A stretch of 64,000 bases of DNA from the NCBI RefSeq assembly GCF_011305535.1, contig NZ_CP049905.1:3780001-3844000 (forward strand). The letters are read 5' to 3'. Both the position numbers and the translations under genes were made by a program. Each line of letters begins with the position of its first letter. The first letter of the stretch is position 1. This stretch comes from Diaphorobacter sp. HDW4B. Its GTDB lineage: Bacteria > Pseudomonadota > Gammaproteobacteria > Burkholderiales > Burkholderiaceae_C. The notes under the pieces were generated by a model. That model was not told where the DNA came from, did not search any database, and saw only the letters and a list, made by a program, of their open reading frames with translations. Below, piece by piece: positions 7,884-16,316 of the stretch.

Positions 7884-10800
7884 TTACTGCTGCTGTTGTT
7901 GCTGTTCCTGATCGAACGGCAGGCGCATTTCGCTCAGGTCGCGGCGGGTTTCGACCAGCACCAGCGGGCCTTCGTCGGTCACCACGACCGGAGGACGCTC
8001 GCGCGGCACATGCACCGGCTTGGGTTCGGCAGCGATGGCGGCCTGGACGGTTGCGATCTTGTCCGCGTCGGAGTTCACCCACTGCAGGCCCGAAGCGCTT
8101 GCCAGATCGTTCAGCGACTGCATCGGCAGTTGGTAGCTGCCAATGCGCGGCATGCCGACTTCCTGAGCCACTTCTGCGACCACATTGACGACCTTGGCGA
8201 CCACCACAGGCTGCGCGGCCGGAACCACGATGGCTTCTGCGGATGGCGAGACCACGATGGTGGCTGGCGCGGCTTCCTGCACGGGAGCCGGTGCTGCCAC
8301 CGGTGCGGCTGCAGGTGCTGGAGCGGCAACAGGCGCAGGCTCGGCTGCCACTGCCGCGACCGTGGTGGTGGTCTGCGAGAAGTAGCTGCGGCGTGCGGGC
8401 TCTTCAGACGACGTGGAGGCGTCGGACGCAACCACGGTTTCCGTCGACGTCGCGGCGATCACCGCATTGTCTTGCGTGTCGGATGCGGGTGCTCCTGCGT
8501 CGGTGCCACCTTCGGCACCACCGTTGTTGCGACCGCGACGATCACGGCCATAACGGTCGCGTGAGCGGCGCTCGCGGCGCTCGCCGTCGGCAGCCGGAGT
8601 CGTCGACGTGCCTTCTGCGTTGACGTCGGCTGCACCGCTGTTCAGCGACAAGTCGATGTCGGGCATGGGCAGCAGCAACGACTGGGCGTCCGCCACAGGT
8701 GCTGCGGCGTTGGCGTCGATGGTGCGCGGAGCGCGTTCGCCGCGTTCACGGCGCTCGCCACGTTGGCCGCGTTCTCCGCGGTCACCACCTCGTTCGCCAC
8801 CACGATCACCGCGCTCGCCACGTTCACGACGTGGGCGATCTCCGCTCATTGCGGATGCGTCGTCCTGCGCAGCGCCTGTCGAGGCGTCCATGGCGGGGTT
8901 CGCATTGCGTTGCTCGTTGTTGTTGCGGTCACGGCCGTTGCGTGGTTCGCGGCGGTTTTCGCCTTCTGGGCGCTCGCTGCGTTCACCACCGCGCTCGTTG
9001 CGGCGGTCGTTGTTGCGACCTTCGCTGCCTTCGCGTGGCTGACGGGGCTCGCCGTTGGCGTTGCGATCATTGCGGCGACCGTTGCGGCCTTCGTTGCGCG
9101 ATTCGCCGTTGGCGGCCTCGTTGCGGTTGCCATCGCGGCCACCTTCACGATTTCCGTCGCGGTTGCCATCACGGTTGCCGTTGCGCTCGCCACCACGGCG
9201 GCGGTCGTTGTTGCCACGGCCTTCACGGCGCGGTTCGCGGCCTTCGGCGGCTGGTGCGGGGGCTGCCACCGGTGCGGGAGCTGCCACGGGCGCTGGGGCC
9301 GGGCCAAAGCCGAACAGGCTCTTGATCCAAGCGATGAAGCCCATTTCCTGCGGACGTGCAGGCGCTGCCGGAGCGGGCGTGGGCGCTGGAGCCGGTGCGG
9401 CAGGTGCGCCTGTGCCAGCGCTGGTGCGTTGCTGCTGACCGTTGGCGCGGGCTGCGGCGCGAGCGGCTGCGTCGGGGCGTGGCTCGACCTGCGGAGCGGG
9501 TGCATCGGGCAGCACGCCCTTGATGACAGGAGTCTGCTTGTTGGTCGGCTCCTGCGAGCGACGTGTCACCTTGGTCTGGTCTTCGACTTCTTCGGCGAGC
9601 TGGTAGCTCGACTGCAGGTCTTCCAGACGCGGGTCGTCGTGCTTCAGGCGTTCGAGCTTGTAGTGCGGCGTTTCGAGCGACTTGTTCGGAATCATCAGCA
9701 CGTTCACGCGCTGCTTGAGTTCGATCTTGGCGATTTCGGTGCGCTTTTCGTTGAGCAGGAACGAGGCCACTTCCACCGGCACCTGGCAGTGCACGGCGGC
9801 GGTGTTGTCCTTCATGGACTCTTCCTGGATGATGCGCAGGATCTGCAGCGCCGAGCTTTCCGTGTCGCGGATGTGGCCGGAGCCGCCGCAGCGTGGGCAG
9901 TTGATGTGCGCACCTTCGGACAGCGCGGGCTTCAGGCGCTGACGGCTCATTTCCATCAGACCGAACTTGCTGATCGAGCCGAACTGCACGCGGGCGCGGT
10001 CCTGGCGCAGCGCGTCGCGCAGGCGGTTTTCCACTTCGCGGCGATTCTTCGACTCTTCCATGTCGATGAAGTCGATCACGATCAGGCCGCCCAGATCGCG
10101 CAGGCGCATCTGGCGGGCCACTTCGTCGGCGGCTTCGAGGTTGGTGCGGGTGGCGGTCTCTTCGATGTCGCCGCCCTTGATGGCGCGGGCCGAGTTCACG
10201 TCCACCGACACCAGCGCTTCGGTGTGGTCGATCACGATGGCGCCGCCGGAAGGCAGGGTCACCACGCGCGAGTAGGCCGATTCGATCTGGTGCTCGATCT
10301 GGAAGCGGCTGAACAGCGGCGCGTCATCGCGGTAGCGCTTGACCTTGTTCGCGTGCTCGGGCATCACGTGCGCCATGAACTGGTGAGCCTGCTCGAAGAT
10401 GTCGTCCGTGTCGATCAGGATGTCGCCGATGTCGCCGTTGAAATAGTCGCGGATCGCGCGGATCACAAGGCTCGATTCCTGATAGATCAGGAACGCGCCA
10501 CGGCCCGACTTGGCAGCGCCGTCGATGGCGGTCCACAGCTTGAGCAGGTAGTTCAGGTCCCACTGCAGTTCGGGCGCAGTGCGGCCGATGCCGGCGGTGC
10601 GCGCGATGATGGACATGCCCTTGGGGTACTCGAGCTGGTCCATCGCCTCCTTGAGTTCGGCGCGGTCTTCGCCCTCGATGCGGCGCGAGACGCCACCGCC
10701 ACGGGGGTTGTTGGGCATCAGCACGACGTAGCGGCCCGCCAGCGAGATGAAGGTGGTGAGAGCCGCGCCCTTGTTGCCGCGTTCTTCCTTTTCGACCTGA

Positions 10801-11102
10801 ACGATCAGTTCCTGGCCTTCACGGATCACGTCCTGGATCTTGGCCTGGCTGGGCGAGACGCCTTCGGCGAAATATTGCTTGGAGATTTCCTTGAAGGGCA
10901 GGAAGCCGTGGCGGTCTTCGCCGTAGTCCACAAAACAGGCTTCCAGCGAGGGCTCCACGCGGGTCACGACCGCCTTGTAGATGTTGCCCTTGCGTTGTTC
11001 GCGTCCCTCGATCTCGATTTCGTAGTCCAGCAGCTTCTGGCCGTCGACGATGGCCAAGCGGCGTTCTTCGGGCTGCGTGGCGTTGATGAGCATCCGTTTC
11101 AT
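7884..11102 (-). CDS. rne: Ribonuclease E
   Basis: A 1072-residue endoribonuclease that initiates mRNA decay and matures rRNA and tRNA at the membrane-associated degradosome. The N-terminal half is canonical: S1 domain (about 36-120), catalytic Asp301 (VSVDVNSARA) and Asp344 (LIVIDFID), and the zinc-link CPRCGGSGH at 402-410. After about residue 520 it is disordered, with Pro/Ala runs, a long Arg/Gly/Asn/Glu-rich stretch with short repeats of the GERGERGG type, then a Pro/Ala/Val region. These are the expected RNA- and partner-binding tails. I chose the ATG giving MKRMLINATQ, with AAGGAAA upstream. A group II intron lies about 600 bp upstream in the same orientation. Confidence 0.96.
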   Translation of the reverse strand: MKRMLINATQPEERRLAIVDGQKLLDYEIEIEGREQRKGNIYKAVVTRVEPSLEACFVDYGEDRHGFLPFKEISKQYFAEGVSPSQAKIQDVIREGQELIVQVEKEERGNKGAALTTFISLAGRYVVLMPNNPRGGGVSRRIEGEDRAELKEAMDQLEYPKGMSIIARTAGIGRTAPELQWDLNYLLKLWTAIDGAAKSGRGAFLIYQESSLVIRAIRDYFNGDIGDILIDTDDIFEQAHQFMAHVMPEHANKVKRYRDDAPLFSRFQIEHQIESAYSRVVTLPSGGAIVIDHTEALVSVDVNSARAIKGGDIEETATRTNLEAADEVARQMRLRDLGGLIVIDFIDMEESKNRREVENRLRDALRQDRARVQFGSISKFGLMEMSRQRLKPALSEGAHINCPRCGGSGHIRDTESSALQILRIIQEESMKDNTAAVHCQVPVEVASFLLNEKRTEIAKIELKQRVNVLMIPNKSLETPHYKLERLKHDDPRLEDLQSSYQLAEEVEDQTKVTRRSQEPTNKQTPVIKGVLPDAPAPQVEPRPDAAARAAARANGQQQRTSAGTGAPAAPAPAPTPAPAAPARPQEMGFIAWIKSLFGFGPAPAPVAAPAPVAAPAPAAEGREPRREGRGNNDRRRGGERNGNRDGNRDGNREGGRDGNRNEAANGESRNEGRNGRRNDRNANGEPRQPREGSEGRNNDRRNERGGERSERPEGENRREPRNGRDRNNNEQRNANPAMDASTGAAQDDASAMSGDRPRRERGERGDRGGERGGDRGERGQRGERRERGERAPRTIDANAAAPVADAQSLLLPMPDIDLSLNSGAADVNAEGTSTTPAADGERRERRSRDRYGRDRRGRNNGGAEGGTDAGAPASDTQDNAVIAATSTETVVASDASTSSEEPARRSYFSQTTTTVAAVAAEPAPVAAPAPAAAPVAAPAPVQEAAPATIVVSPSAEAIVVPAAQPVVVAKVVNVVAEVAQEVGMPRIGSYQLPMQSLNDLASASGLQWVNSDADKIATVQAAIAAEPKPVHVPRERPPVVVTDEGPLVLVETRRDLSEMRLPFDQEQQQQQQ

Positions 11103-11702
11103 GATGCGTTTCCTTCTCGTTGTTGTATGCGGGCCGACGCGCTGCGTGATCGCAAGCTGCTCGCCCCGCCAAAGTTCCATGACAAAAACAGGCTCACTCA
11201 AGGAGCCGCCAATGCCTGGCCAACGCAGAGAAACGAAAGGAATTGCCGAAGTTCTACGGCCGACGCGTCAAAGTGGTATCAATGACTGGCGCGTCGGGCG
11301 CAAAGGGGGGGCATGGATGAAGGCGAAGCGGAACGCGCGCTGCTTTACCGTGAAGAAAACAGCCTTGGGCACGATCCGAATGAAAGATTGCGGCGCAGGC
11401 AACGCCACTGCCAAAGGCTTGAACCTTTGACTCAGTGACATGATCCAGGCCGTCAAAATCCACATATTTGTTATCGCTTTGTCCGCTGGTCACCGCGCCT
11501 CACAATATCCAGGCCGGGACCAACTCAGATTCCGTATTCAGTGTTTCAATGTGTTAGCCACTGACATCCAACGGGTTTTAAACGGGCAATCGCCAACAAT
11601 TTTTACGCGTAGGACGCCTATGGGCATCAACCATACTGCGCGACTCACTGGGCTGGGTGGACTAAACTCCAGACAAATCAACCACTTACACATTCGTCGC
11701 GC
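11103..11702 (-). other. Upstream region / probable 5' leader of rne
   Basis: A 600-bp stretch without a convincing gene between rne and the 3' end of the intron. RNase E genes in other bacteria have long, structured leaders used for autoregulation (well established in E. coli), so part of this is probably leader RNA. One clear hairpin is listed separately. I could not identify a strong sigma-70 promoter; a TTGATG-N18-GTAAAA pair near 11,620 is only weak. Open frames on both strands here lack start signals. Confidence 0.5.
11406..11437 (-). promoter_or_regulatory. Two-part hairpin in the rne leader region
   Basis: On the minus strand CACTG..CAAAGG-TTCAAG-CCTTTG..CAGTG folds as a 6-bp apical stem with a 6-base loop, a small internal loop, and a 5-bp lower stem. 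It lies about 300 bases before the rne start codon. By analogy with the rne leader hairpins of E. coli it could be an RNase E autoregulatory element, but no sequence identity is claimed. Confidence 0.4.
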
Positions 11703-11742
11703 AGGCGGGTAGGGACAGTTCATTGCTGAACCATCCCCCCCT
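11703..11742 (-). ncRNA. Group II intron domain VI with branch-point adenosine
   Basis: On the minus strand GGGGGGATGGTTCA pairs with TGAACTGTCCC around a GCAA tetraloop. The next A (complement of 11710) is bulged before CCC, as expected for the lariat branch point. Confidence 0.75.
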
Positions 11743-11744
11743 TA

Positions 11745-11778
11745 GAACCGGACTTGCGACTTTCACCGCATCCGGCTC
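11745..11778 (-). ncRNA. Group II intron domain V (catalytic)
   Basis: Exactly 34 nt. It starts GAGCCGGATGCGG, has the GAAA tetraloop, and ends CGCAAGTCCGGTTC. This is the most conserved part of group II ribozymes and has the expected size, stem and loop. Confidence 0.92.
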
Positions 11779-11835
11779 AAGCACAACATGTCCAACCTCA
11801 TTGGGACATTCTATGTCAAGATTTGAAAGTTGAAC

Positions 11836-13539
11836 TCAGGGCTTCTTTCTAGAGGCCGGTTTCGCTACGTGTAGGCCTAAGGCATGCACTCTTACGTGAC
11901 AAGCCGGATGCAAAAGCACCCGATTTGAAAGGGCTTCTGACCCGCCGTGCACCTTGTGAACAAGGTGATGTTCGTGCCATCCGCTGTCATAGTCCAGAGG
12001 TTCCGTACACAAGGCGCAGTGCCCTGCTTGGGATACATACAGTTGCACGGTTTCGGCCTTATGCGCGATGCTCTTGAGCATACGTTTCGTCCTCAACTGT
12101 TCTCCATACACCTCCCACGATGGATCAAACGGGTTGTAGCCCCCTTTGATCTTCTCGTGTCTCACGATCTCTGTCTCGGCAAGCCTCAACAGTTTGACCG
12201 GGAAGGGACCATCCTCCGTCCGTATAGTTGCAGCAAACTCATCCCGGTCCCTGATGCTTTGCCAGTAACGGCTTTTGCACCAAGGGCGGGGTTTATTCGG
12301 ATGCCGCCTTCTCGCCCAGCGCACGAGTCGCCAGTAAATCAGGTGGTCCATCCGATTGAAGGTTTCTTTCGCCACCACCGGGCGGTGGTACTGCGCCCAG
12401 CCCCGAAGGACTGGGTTGAGTAGAGCGATGAGATCTTCCTGCTTCACTGATGAATGCGTTTTGACGATCTCCCTGACCTTGCGGTAGAACGCTTGCACAT
12501 TCTTTTTGCTCGGTTTGATGAGTAACTTCCCGTTGTATTTGCGGAAGTTCCATCCCAAGAAATCGAAGCCTTTGTCGATGTGTATGACTTTCGTCTTTTC
12601 CAGCGATAGTCGCAGACCCCGTTGTGCGAGGAACGCTTCTACCCATGGCCTGATTTCTTCTTCCAGAAGCTCTTGAGAGCAACCGGTGATGACAAAATCG
12701 TCGGCGTACCGGATCACATTGACTTTGAGCCCTTTGAGCTTTGACTTCCCGTGCTGCGCCACCAAGTGCGCCATCAGGTCGGTTTCCAGCCCGTTCAAAC
12801 ACATATTCGCCAAGGTTGGCGAGATGATTCCGCCTTGCGGCGTTCCTTCATCGGTCGGCGACAGGCGGCCCTTGTGGACCACTCCGGCTTTCAACCACTT
12901 TCGCAGGATCGTCTTGTTCATGGGAACATGACTCACCAGCCATTCGTGATTGATGTGATCGAAACAACCTTGAATATCCGCCTCCAGCACCCATCGAGCC
13001 GAGACCCGCTGGGAAGTGCAGACGAATATTTGTCCCATGGCGTCTGCCGTTGAGCGGTTTCTCCTGAAGCCGTAGCTGTTCGGATCGCTCGTGGTTTCTG
13101 CCACTGGTTCAAGCCCCAATAAGTGCAGAGCCTGCATTGCCCGGTCGAACATGGTCGGGATGCCCAGAGGGCGTTCCTTTCCGTTCGCTTTGGGGATGTA
13201 GACCCGCCTTAGCGGAAGAGGTCTGTAGCCTCTTTGCTGCTTCAATCTATCAGTCGCCGCCCGTTTCAGGGCAGGAGTTTCCCAAAGCTGGCGGTCGACC
13301 CCTGCCGTTCGCTTGCCTTGGTTTTCAGTCACTCGCCTCACTGCCAGAGCTCTGGCAGAAAAGGAGTGGTTCAAAGACCGTTGCAAGGCTTTCACCCTGC
13401 GCCAATCTTTTTCCAGCGTAGCCTTCGCTATACGTTGCTGAGTCGTTCGCACGAACTGCTCGACTCGATGCCAATCAATGGCATGCCAGTCTTGCGGCTC
13501 GCGTGAGGACGCAGAACCACCGGAGGTGATTTTTCTCAT
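11836..13539 (-). CDS. ltrA: Group II intron reverse transcriptase/maturase with HNH endonuclease domain
   Basis: A 567-residue intron-encoded protein. RT blocks are visible in order: KERPLGIPTMFDR (121-133), EADIQGCFDHI (186-196), EGTPQGGIISP (231-241) and the catalytic RYADD (277-281). The maturase (thumb, domain X) region follows, with RPVVAKETFNRMDH and GGYNPFDP. The C-terminal ~50 residues are an HNH endonuclease with two Cys-x-x-Cys-type sites (CALCTEPLD) and HEHH...HPACH. The start is the ATG at MRKITSGGSA, behind GAAAGAGGAAAG; an upstream ATG adds 21 residues. No frameshift is seen, so the protein looks functional for splicing and retrohoming. Codon use and GC are lower than in the neighbours, as expected for a mobile gene. 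Confidence 0.95.
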   Translation of the reverse strand: MRKITSGGSASSREPQDWHAIDWHRVEQFVRTTQQRIAKATLEKDWRRVKALQRSLNHSFSARALAVRRVTENQGKRTAGVDRQLWETPALKRAATDRLKQQRGYRPLPLRRVYIPKANGKERPLGIPTMFDRAMQALHLLGLEPVAETTSDPNSYGFRRNRSTADAMGQIFVCTSQRVSARWVLEADIQGCFDHINHEWLVSHVPMNKTILRKWLKAGVVHKGRLSPTDEGTPQGGIISPTLANMCLNGLETDLMAHLVAQHGKSKLKGLKVNVIRYADDFVITGCSQELLEEEIRPWVEAFLAQRGLRLSLEKTKVIHIDKGFDFLGWNFRKYNGKLLIKPSKKNVQAFYRKVREIVKTHSSVKQEDLIALLNPVLRGWAQYHRPVVAKETFNRMDHLIYWRLVRWARRRHPNKPRPWCKSRYWQSIRDRDEFAATIRTEDGPFPVKLLRLAETEIVRHEKIKGGYNPFDPSWEVYGEQLRTKRMLKSIAHKAETVQLYVSQAGHCALCTEPLDYDSGWHEHHLVHKVHGGSEALSNRVLLHPACHVRVHALGLHVAKPASRKKP

Positions 13540-14140
13540 GCTTTCCTCTTTCCGGGTTAACCCCTTCGGAAGACGCACTTCTCCCCCGAAGGGATGAAGC
13601 ACATCCCTTCGGGGCGGTTTGAACTATTGCAGTCGTCAACGACGGTTGCACCAAGTGGAAGTGGGCACGCTTTCACGTCAGGGCAAATCTTGAACCCCTA
13701 TGCCGCCGATTACAGGTAGCCATTCGCTTTTTCCACGATCCCATACCCCCTCATCCAACAGGTTGCCTTGCGGCTTCCCTGCCCGCGCGTTTACACACGC
13801 TGGCGAATAGTGGGGCTTACCACGTTCCCTGATCTGCCGACATGGACGATTCCCATCGCTACATGTCTATCCGGTTAGGACTCATCTTTCCTGGAGTTGC
13901 GATGTGACGACGTGTGTGAATTCACCACTCACACAGCCTGCAACGTACCTTTTGGTTATGGCCTATCAGCAGATTTGGCCATTCAATGTTTACCCAGGTT
14001 CGGGCGATGATTCACTTTACGTTGTCCATTTGGAACTAGCCTGGCACCTCGACCGCCTTTCTGCTGGCAGTGTCCAAACCTCATCTTGCGAGTGAGGTTC
14101 ACCGCTTTCGCGGGGTTACGTTGTCAGGTGAGCTTCACAC

Positions 14141-14611
14141 AACTGCATTGCTGCTGCTGCATGCCACCGTAGGCTACTCATGGTCGTACATGAGGTCGCA
14201 GCGGCCCATTGCTGGGTGTGCGACAAGGCAGATCAGAGCTTACGCTCTGCGGAATACTGATCAATTGATTGTCAAGTTTGTACACGCAAGACGATTCCAC
14301 ACCGCATCAGGGATGTAGTTGTTGGATTCATCGGATTTCATCAGTTAGCTACGTGTGGTAGCTGTCTTTGAAGCGTTCACCATGTTTATCTACGGATTGC
14401 GTAGAGCCATGGCGAAGCAAGGCAGCCCTGTAGGAACTACCAAGCAGACTAGAATGACCAGCATGCTGGTATTCAATGACGGATGTCGAAAATGCCGAAG
14501 CGATTAAACGACAGATTGAAAAGTATGTACCCTAAGCCGTCTCCTTTGGAGAGAACAGCCGTTCGGTTGTCAAGGGTTGAACCGACGCAGAGCGACACTG
14601 CGTGTCGCACG
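14141..14611. other. Unexplained spacer upstream of rluC
   Basis: A 470-bp, comparatively AT-rich region between the intron 5' end and rluC. It holds a perfect 14-bp palindrome ACCAGCATGCTGGT (14457-14470), a CAGAGC/GCTCTG hairpin near 14,240, and presumably the rluC promoter and possibly the rne promoter on the other strand. A plus-strand open frame beginning at 14483 runs into rluC but its first 43 residues do not resemble RluC proteins. I see no tRNA or other gene. Confidence 0.4.
14592..14608 (+). promoter_or_regulatory. Hairpin immediately before the proposed rluC start
   Basis: GCGACAC-TGC-GTGTCGC is a perfect 7-bp stem with a 3-base loop, ending three bases before the GTG start. It occupies the position where the ribosome binding site should be, so it may restrict initiation or indicate a different start. 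Confidence 0.5.
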
Positions 14612-15637
14612 GTGAAACACATTATAGAGGGCAAACCGGCAAAACAGGCCGCCCCAATAGCCACATCGGCAGTACGCATCGTTGAAGTCGATGCGGAATA
14701 TGCCGGTCAACGCCTGGATAACTTTCTGATACGCCAGCTCAAAGGCGTTCCCAAAACCCTTGTCTACCGCATCATTCGCAGTGGCGAAGTGCGGGTGAAC
14801 AAGGGGCGCGCGAGCGCAGATACCCGGGTCGAAGCAGGGGACCTGGTGCGCGTGCCGCCCGTTCGGGTTTCCGAAAAAATCGCCGAGAAGGCCGAACGCC
14901 CCGCGCCACCTAGGGAATTTCCTGCGTTGCTGGAAGACGACCAGATCATCGCCATCGACAAGCCGGCCGGCGTGGCCGTGCATGGCGGCAGCGGCGTGAG
15001 CTTCGGCGTGATCGAGCAGCTTCGGCAGGCGCGGCCCACGGCCAAGTTTCTGGAACTGGTGCACCGGCTCGACCGCGAAACCTCGGGCATTCTGCTGGTC
15101 GCCAAGCGGCGCTCGGCGCTCGTGGCGCTGCAGGACCAGTTCCGCGAGCGCGAGACCGGCAAGACCTATCTGGCGCTGGTGACCGGCGCCTGGCCGGCCA
15201 AGCTCAAGGTGATCGACACGCCGCTGCACAAATATCTGCAGGAAGACGGCGAGCGCCGCGTGCGCACCACCACCAAGGAAGACCCGGACGGCATGCGCTC
15301 GATCACGCTGGTGAAGGTTCGCTCGACCTACGCGCCGCGTCCCATGCAGGGGCTGCCCGCGATGAGTCTGCTCGAAGTCACCATCAAGACCGGACGCACG
15401 CACCAGATCCGTGTGCATCTCTCTAGTCAGGGCCACCCGATTGCGGGCGACGACAAGTACGGCGACTTCGATCTGAACAAGCGGCTGCAGAAGCAGGGGC
15501 TCAAACGCATGTTTCTTCATGCATGGCGGCTACAGTTCAATCACCCGGCGACCAGCGAGCGGTGCGAGCTGCGTGCCGAGTTGCCACCCGAACTGGCCGA
15601 TTTTCTGAGTACCGAACCTGCTTCCTCCAATGTCTGA
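14612..15637 (+). CDS. rluC: 23S rRNA pseudouridine synthase, RluC/RluA family
   Basis: A 341-residue enzyme converting uridines in 23S rRNA (positions 955, 2504 and 2580 in E. coli) to pseudouridine. An N-terminal S4 RNA-binding domain (AGQRLDNFLIRQLKG onward) precedes the catalytic domain with HRLDRETSGI, whose Asp is the nucleophile, and a C-terminal GRTHQIRVHL motif. The adjacent divergent rne gene is the usual neighbour. The start is uncertain: I chose GTG (VKHIIEGKP) because homologues begin near this block; an ATG at 14483 would add 43 atypical residues. The next gene overlaps its end by 8 bp. Confidence 0.9.
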   Translation: MKHIIEGKPAKQAAPIATSAVRIVEVDAEYAGQRLDNFLIRQLKGVPKTLVYRIIRSGEVRVNKGRASADTRVEAGDLVRVPPVRVSEKIAEKAERPAPPREFPALLEDDQIIAIDKPAGVAVHGGSGVSFGVIEQLRQARPTAKFLELVHRLDRETSGILLVAKRRSALVALQDQFRERETGKTYLALVTGAWPAKLKVIDTPLHKYLQEDGERRVRTTTKEDPDGMRSITLVKVRSTYAPRPMQGLPAMSLLEVTIKTGRTHQIRVHLSSQGHPIAGDDKYGDFDLNKRLQKQGLKRMFLHAWRLQFNHPATSERCELRAELPPELADFLSTEPASSNV

Positions 15638-16298
15638 ACCACATCACCGACGCTTTGACCTGATCGCCTTCGACTGGGATGGCACGCTGTACGACTCCAC
15701 CGCCTGCATCGTGCGGAGCATTCAGGAGGCTGTTCGCGACGTGGGCGGCACCGTGCCCAGCGACGAGGATGCCGCCTGGGTGATCGGCATGGCGCTGGAG
15801 CCTGCGCTTGCCAAGGCGGCGCCCGACGTGCCGCCCGAGAAATACCCCGAGCTGAGCAATCGCTACCGTTATCACTACCTCCAGCACCACGACGACCTGA
15901 ACCTGTTCGACGGCGTGATGCCCATGCTCGACGACCTGCGCCAACGCGGCTATCTGCTGGCGGTGGCCACCGGCAAGAGCCGCCGTGGGCTCGATCACGT
16001 ACTGGATTCCAAGGAACTGCACGGCGTGTTCGACGGCTCGCGCACGGCCGACGAAACGGCGGGCAAGCCGCATCCGCAGATGCTCAATGAGCTGATGGAG
16101 CAATGGGGGATCGAGCCCGAACGCACGCTGATGATCGGCGACACCACGCACGACCTGCAAATGGCCGTGCTGGCTGGTTGTGCGAGCGTCGGCGTGGCCT
16201 ACGGCGCGCACGACACAGACGGCTTTGCCGAGTTCCATCCGCTGTATGTGGCCGAAACTGTTGCTAATTTGCATCAGTGGTTGTTGAACAATGCGTGA
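15630..16298 (+). CDS. HAD-IA family phosphatase (phosphoglycolate phosphatase-like)
   Basis: A 222-residue haloacid-dehalogenase hydrolase. Motif I is FDWDGTLYDS (nucleophile and general acid Asp), motif II lies in VATGKSRRGL, the conserved Lys in AGKPHPQML, and motif III/IV in MIGDTTHDL. A helical cap lies between motifs I and II, as in Gph-type enzymes. Gph-like proteins remove phosphate from 2-phosphoglycolate or similar small phosphates; the exact substrate is not readable here. It overlaps rluC and precedes the Rieske gene by 18 bp, suggesting one operon. Confidence 0.87.
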   Translation: MSEPHHRRFDLIAFDWDGTLYDSTACIVRSIQEAVRDVGGTVPSDEDAAWVIGMALEPALAKAAPDVPPEKYPELSNRYRYHYLQHHDDLNLFDGVMPMLDDLRQRGYLLAVATGKSRRGLDHVLDSKELHGVFDGSRTADETAGKPHPQMLNELMEQWGIEPERTLMIGDTTHDLQMAVLAGCASVGVAYGAHDTDGFAEFHPLYVAETVANLHQWLLNNA

Positions 16299-16316
16299 CC
16301 AAACGGTGACTACAGC

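Larger units (their letters stand above)
11703..14140 (-). mobile_element. Complete group II intron (chloroplast-like type)
   Basis: About 2,438 bp, transcribed in the rne direction. The 5' end reads GTGTGAAGCTCACC, matching the GUGYG consensus, and is followed by a domain I segment with CACTCGCAAG, typical of chloroplast-like introns. The open reading frame sits in the domain IV position. A canonical 34-nt domain V and a domain VI with a bulged branch-point A (at 11710) close the element. The 3' boundary is set 7 nt after that A and is uncertain by 1-2 bases. All parts needed for splicing and retrohoming appear intact. The flanks are the rne and rluC upstream regions, so no protein gene is broken. 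Confidence 0.88.

Noticed and set aside
8560-9290. CRISPR-like or tandem-repeat array in the rne 3' half
   Set aside because: The repeats are imperfect, codon-based, irregular in spacing and within the coding sequence of a disordered protein tail.
8763-11285. Long plus-strand open frame of 840 codons antisense to rne
   Set aside because: It mirrors the GC-rich rne coding sequence, has no family resemblance or start signal, and rne itself has complete catalytic motifs.
14483-14611. N-terminal extension of rluC
   Set aside because: The 43 residues are unlike RluC proteins and come from an AT-rich region. The S4 domain begins soon after the later GTG.
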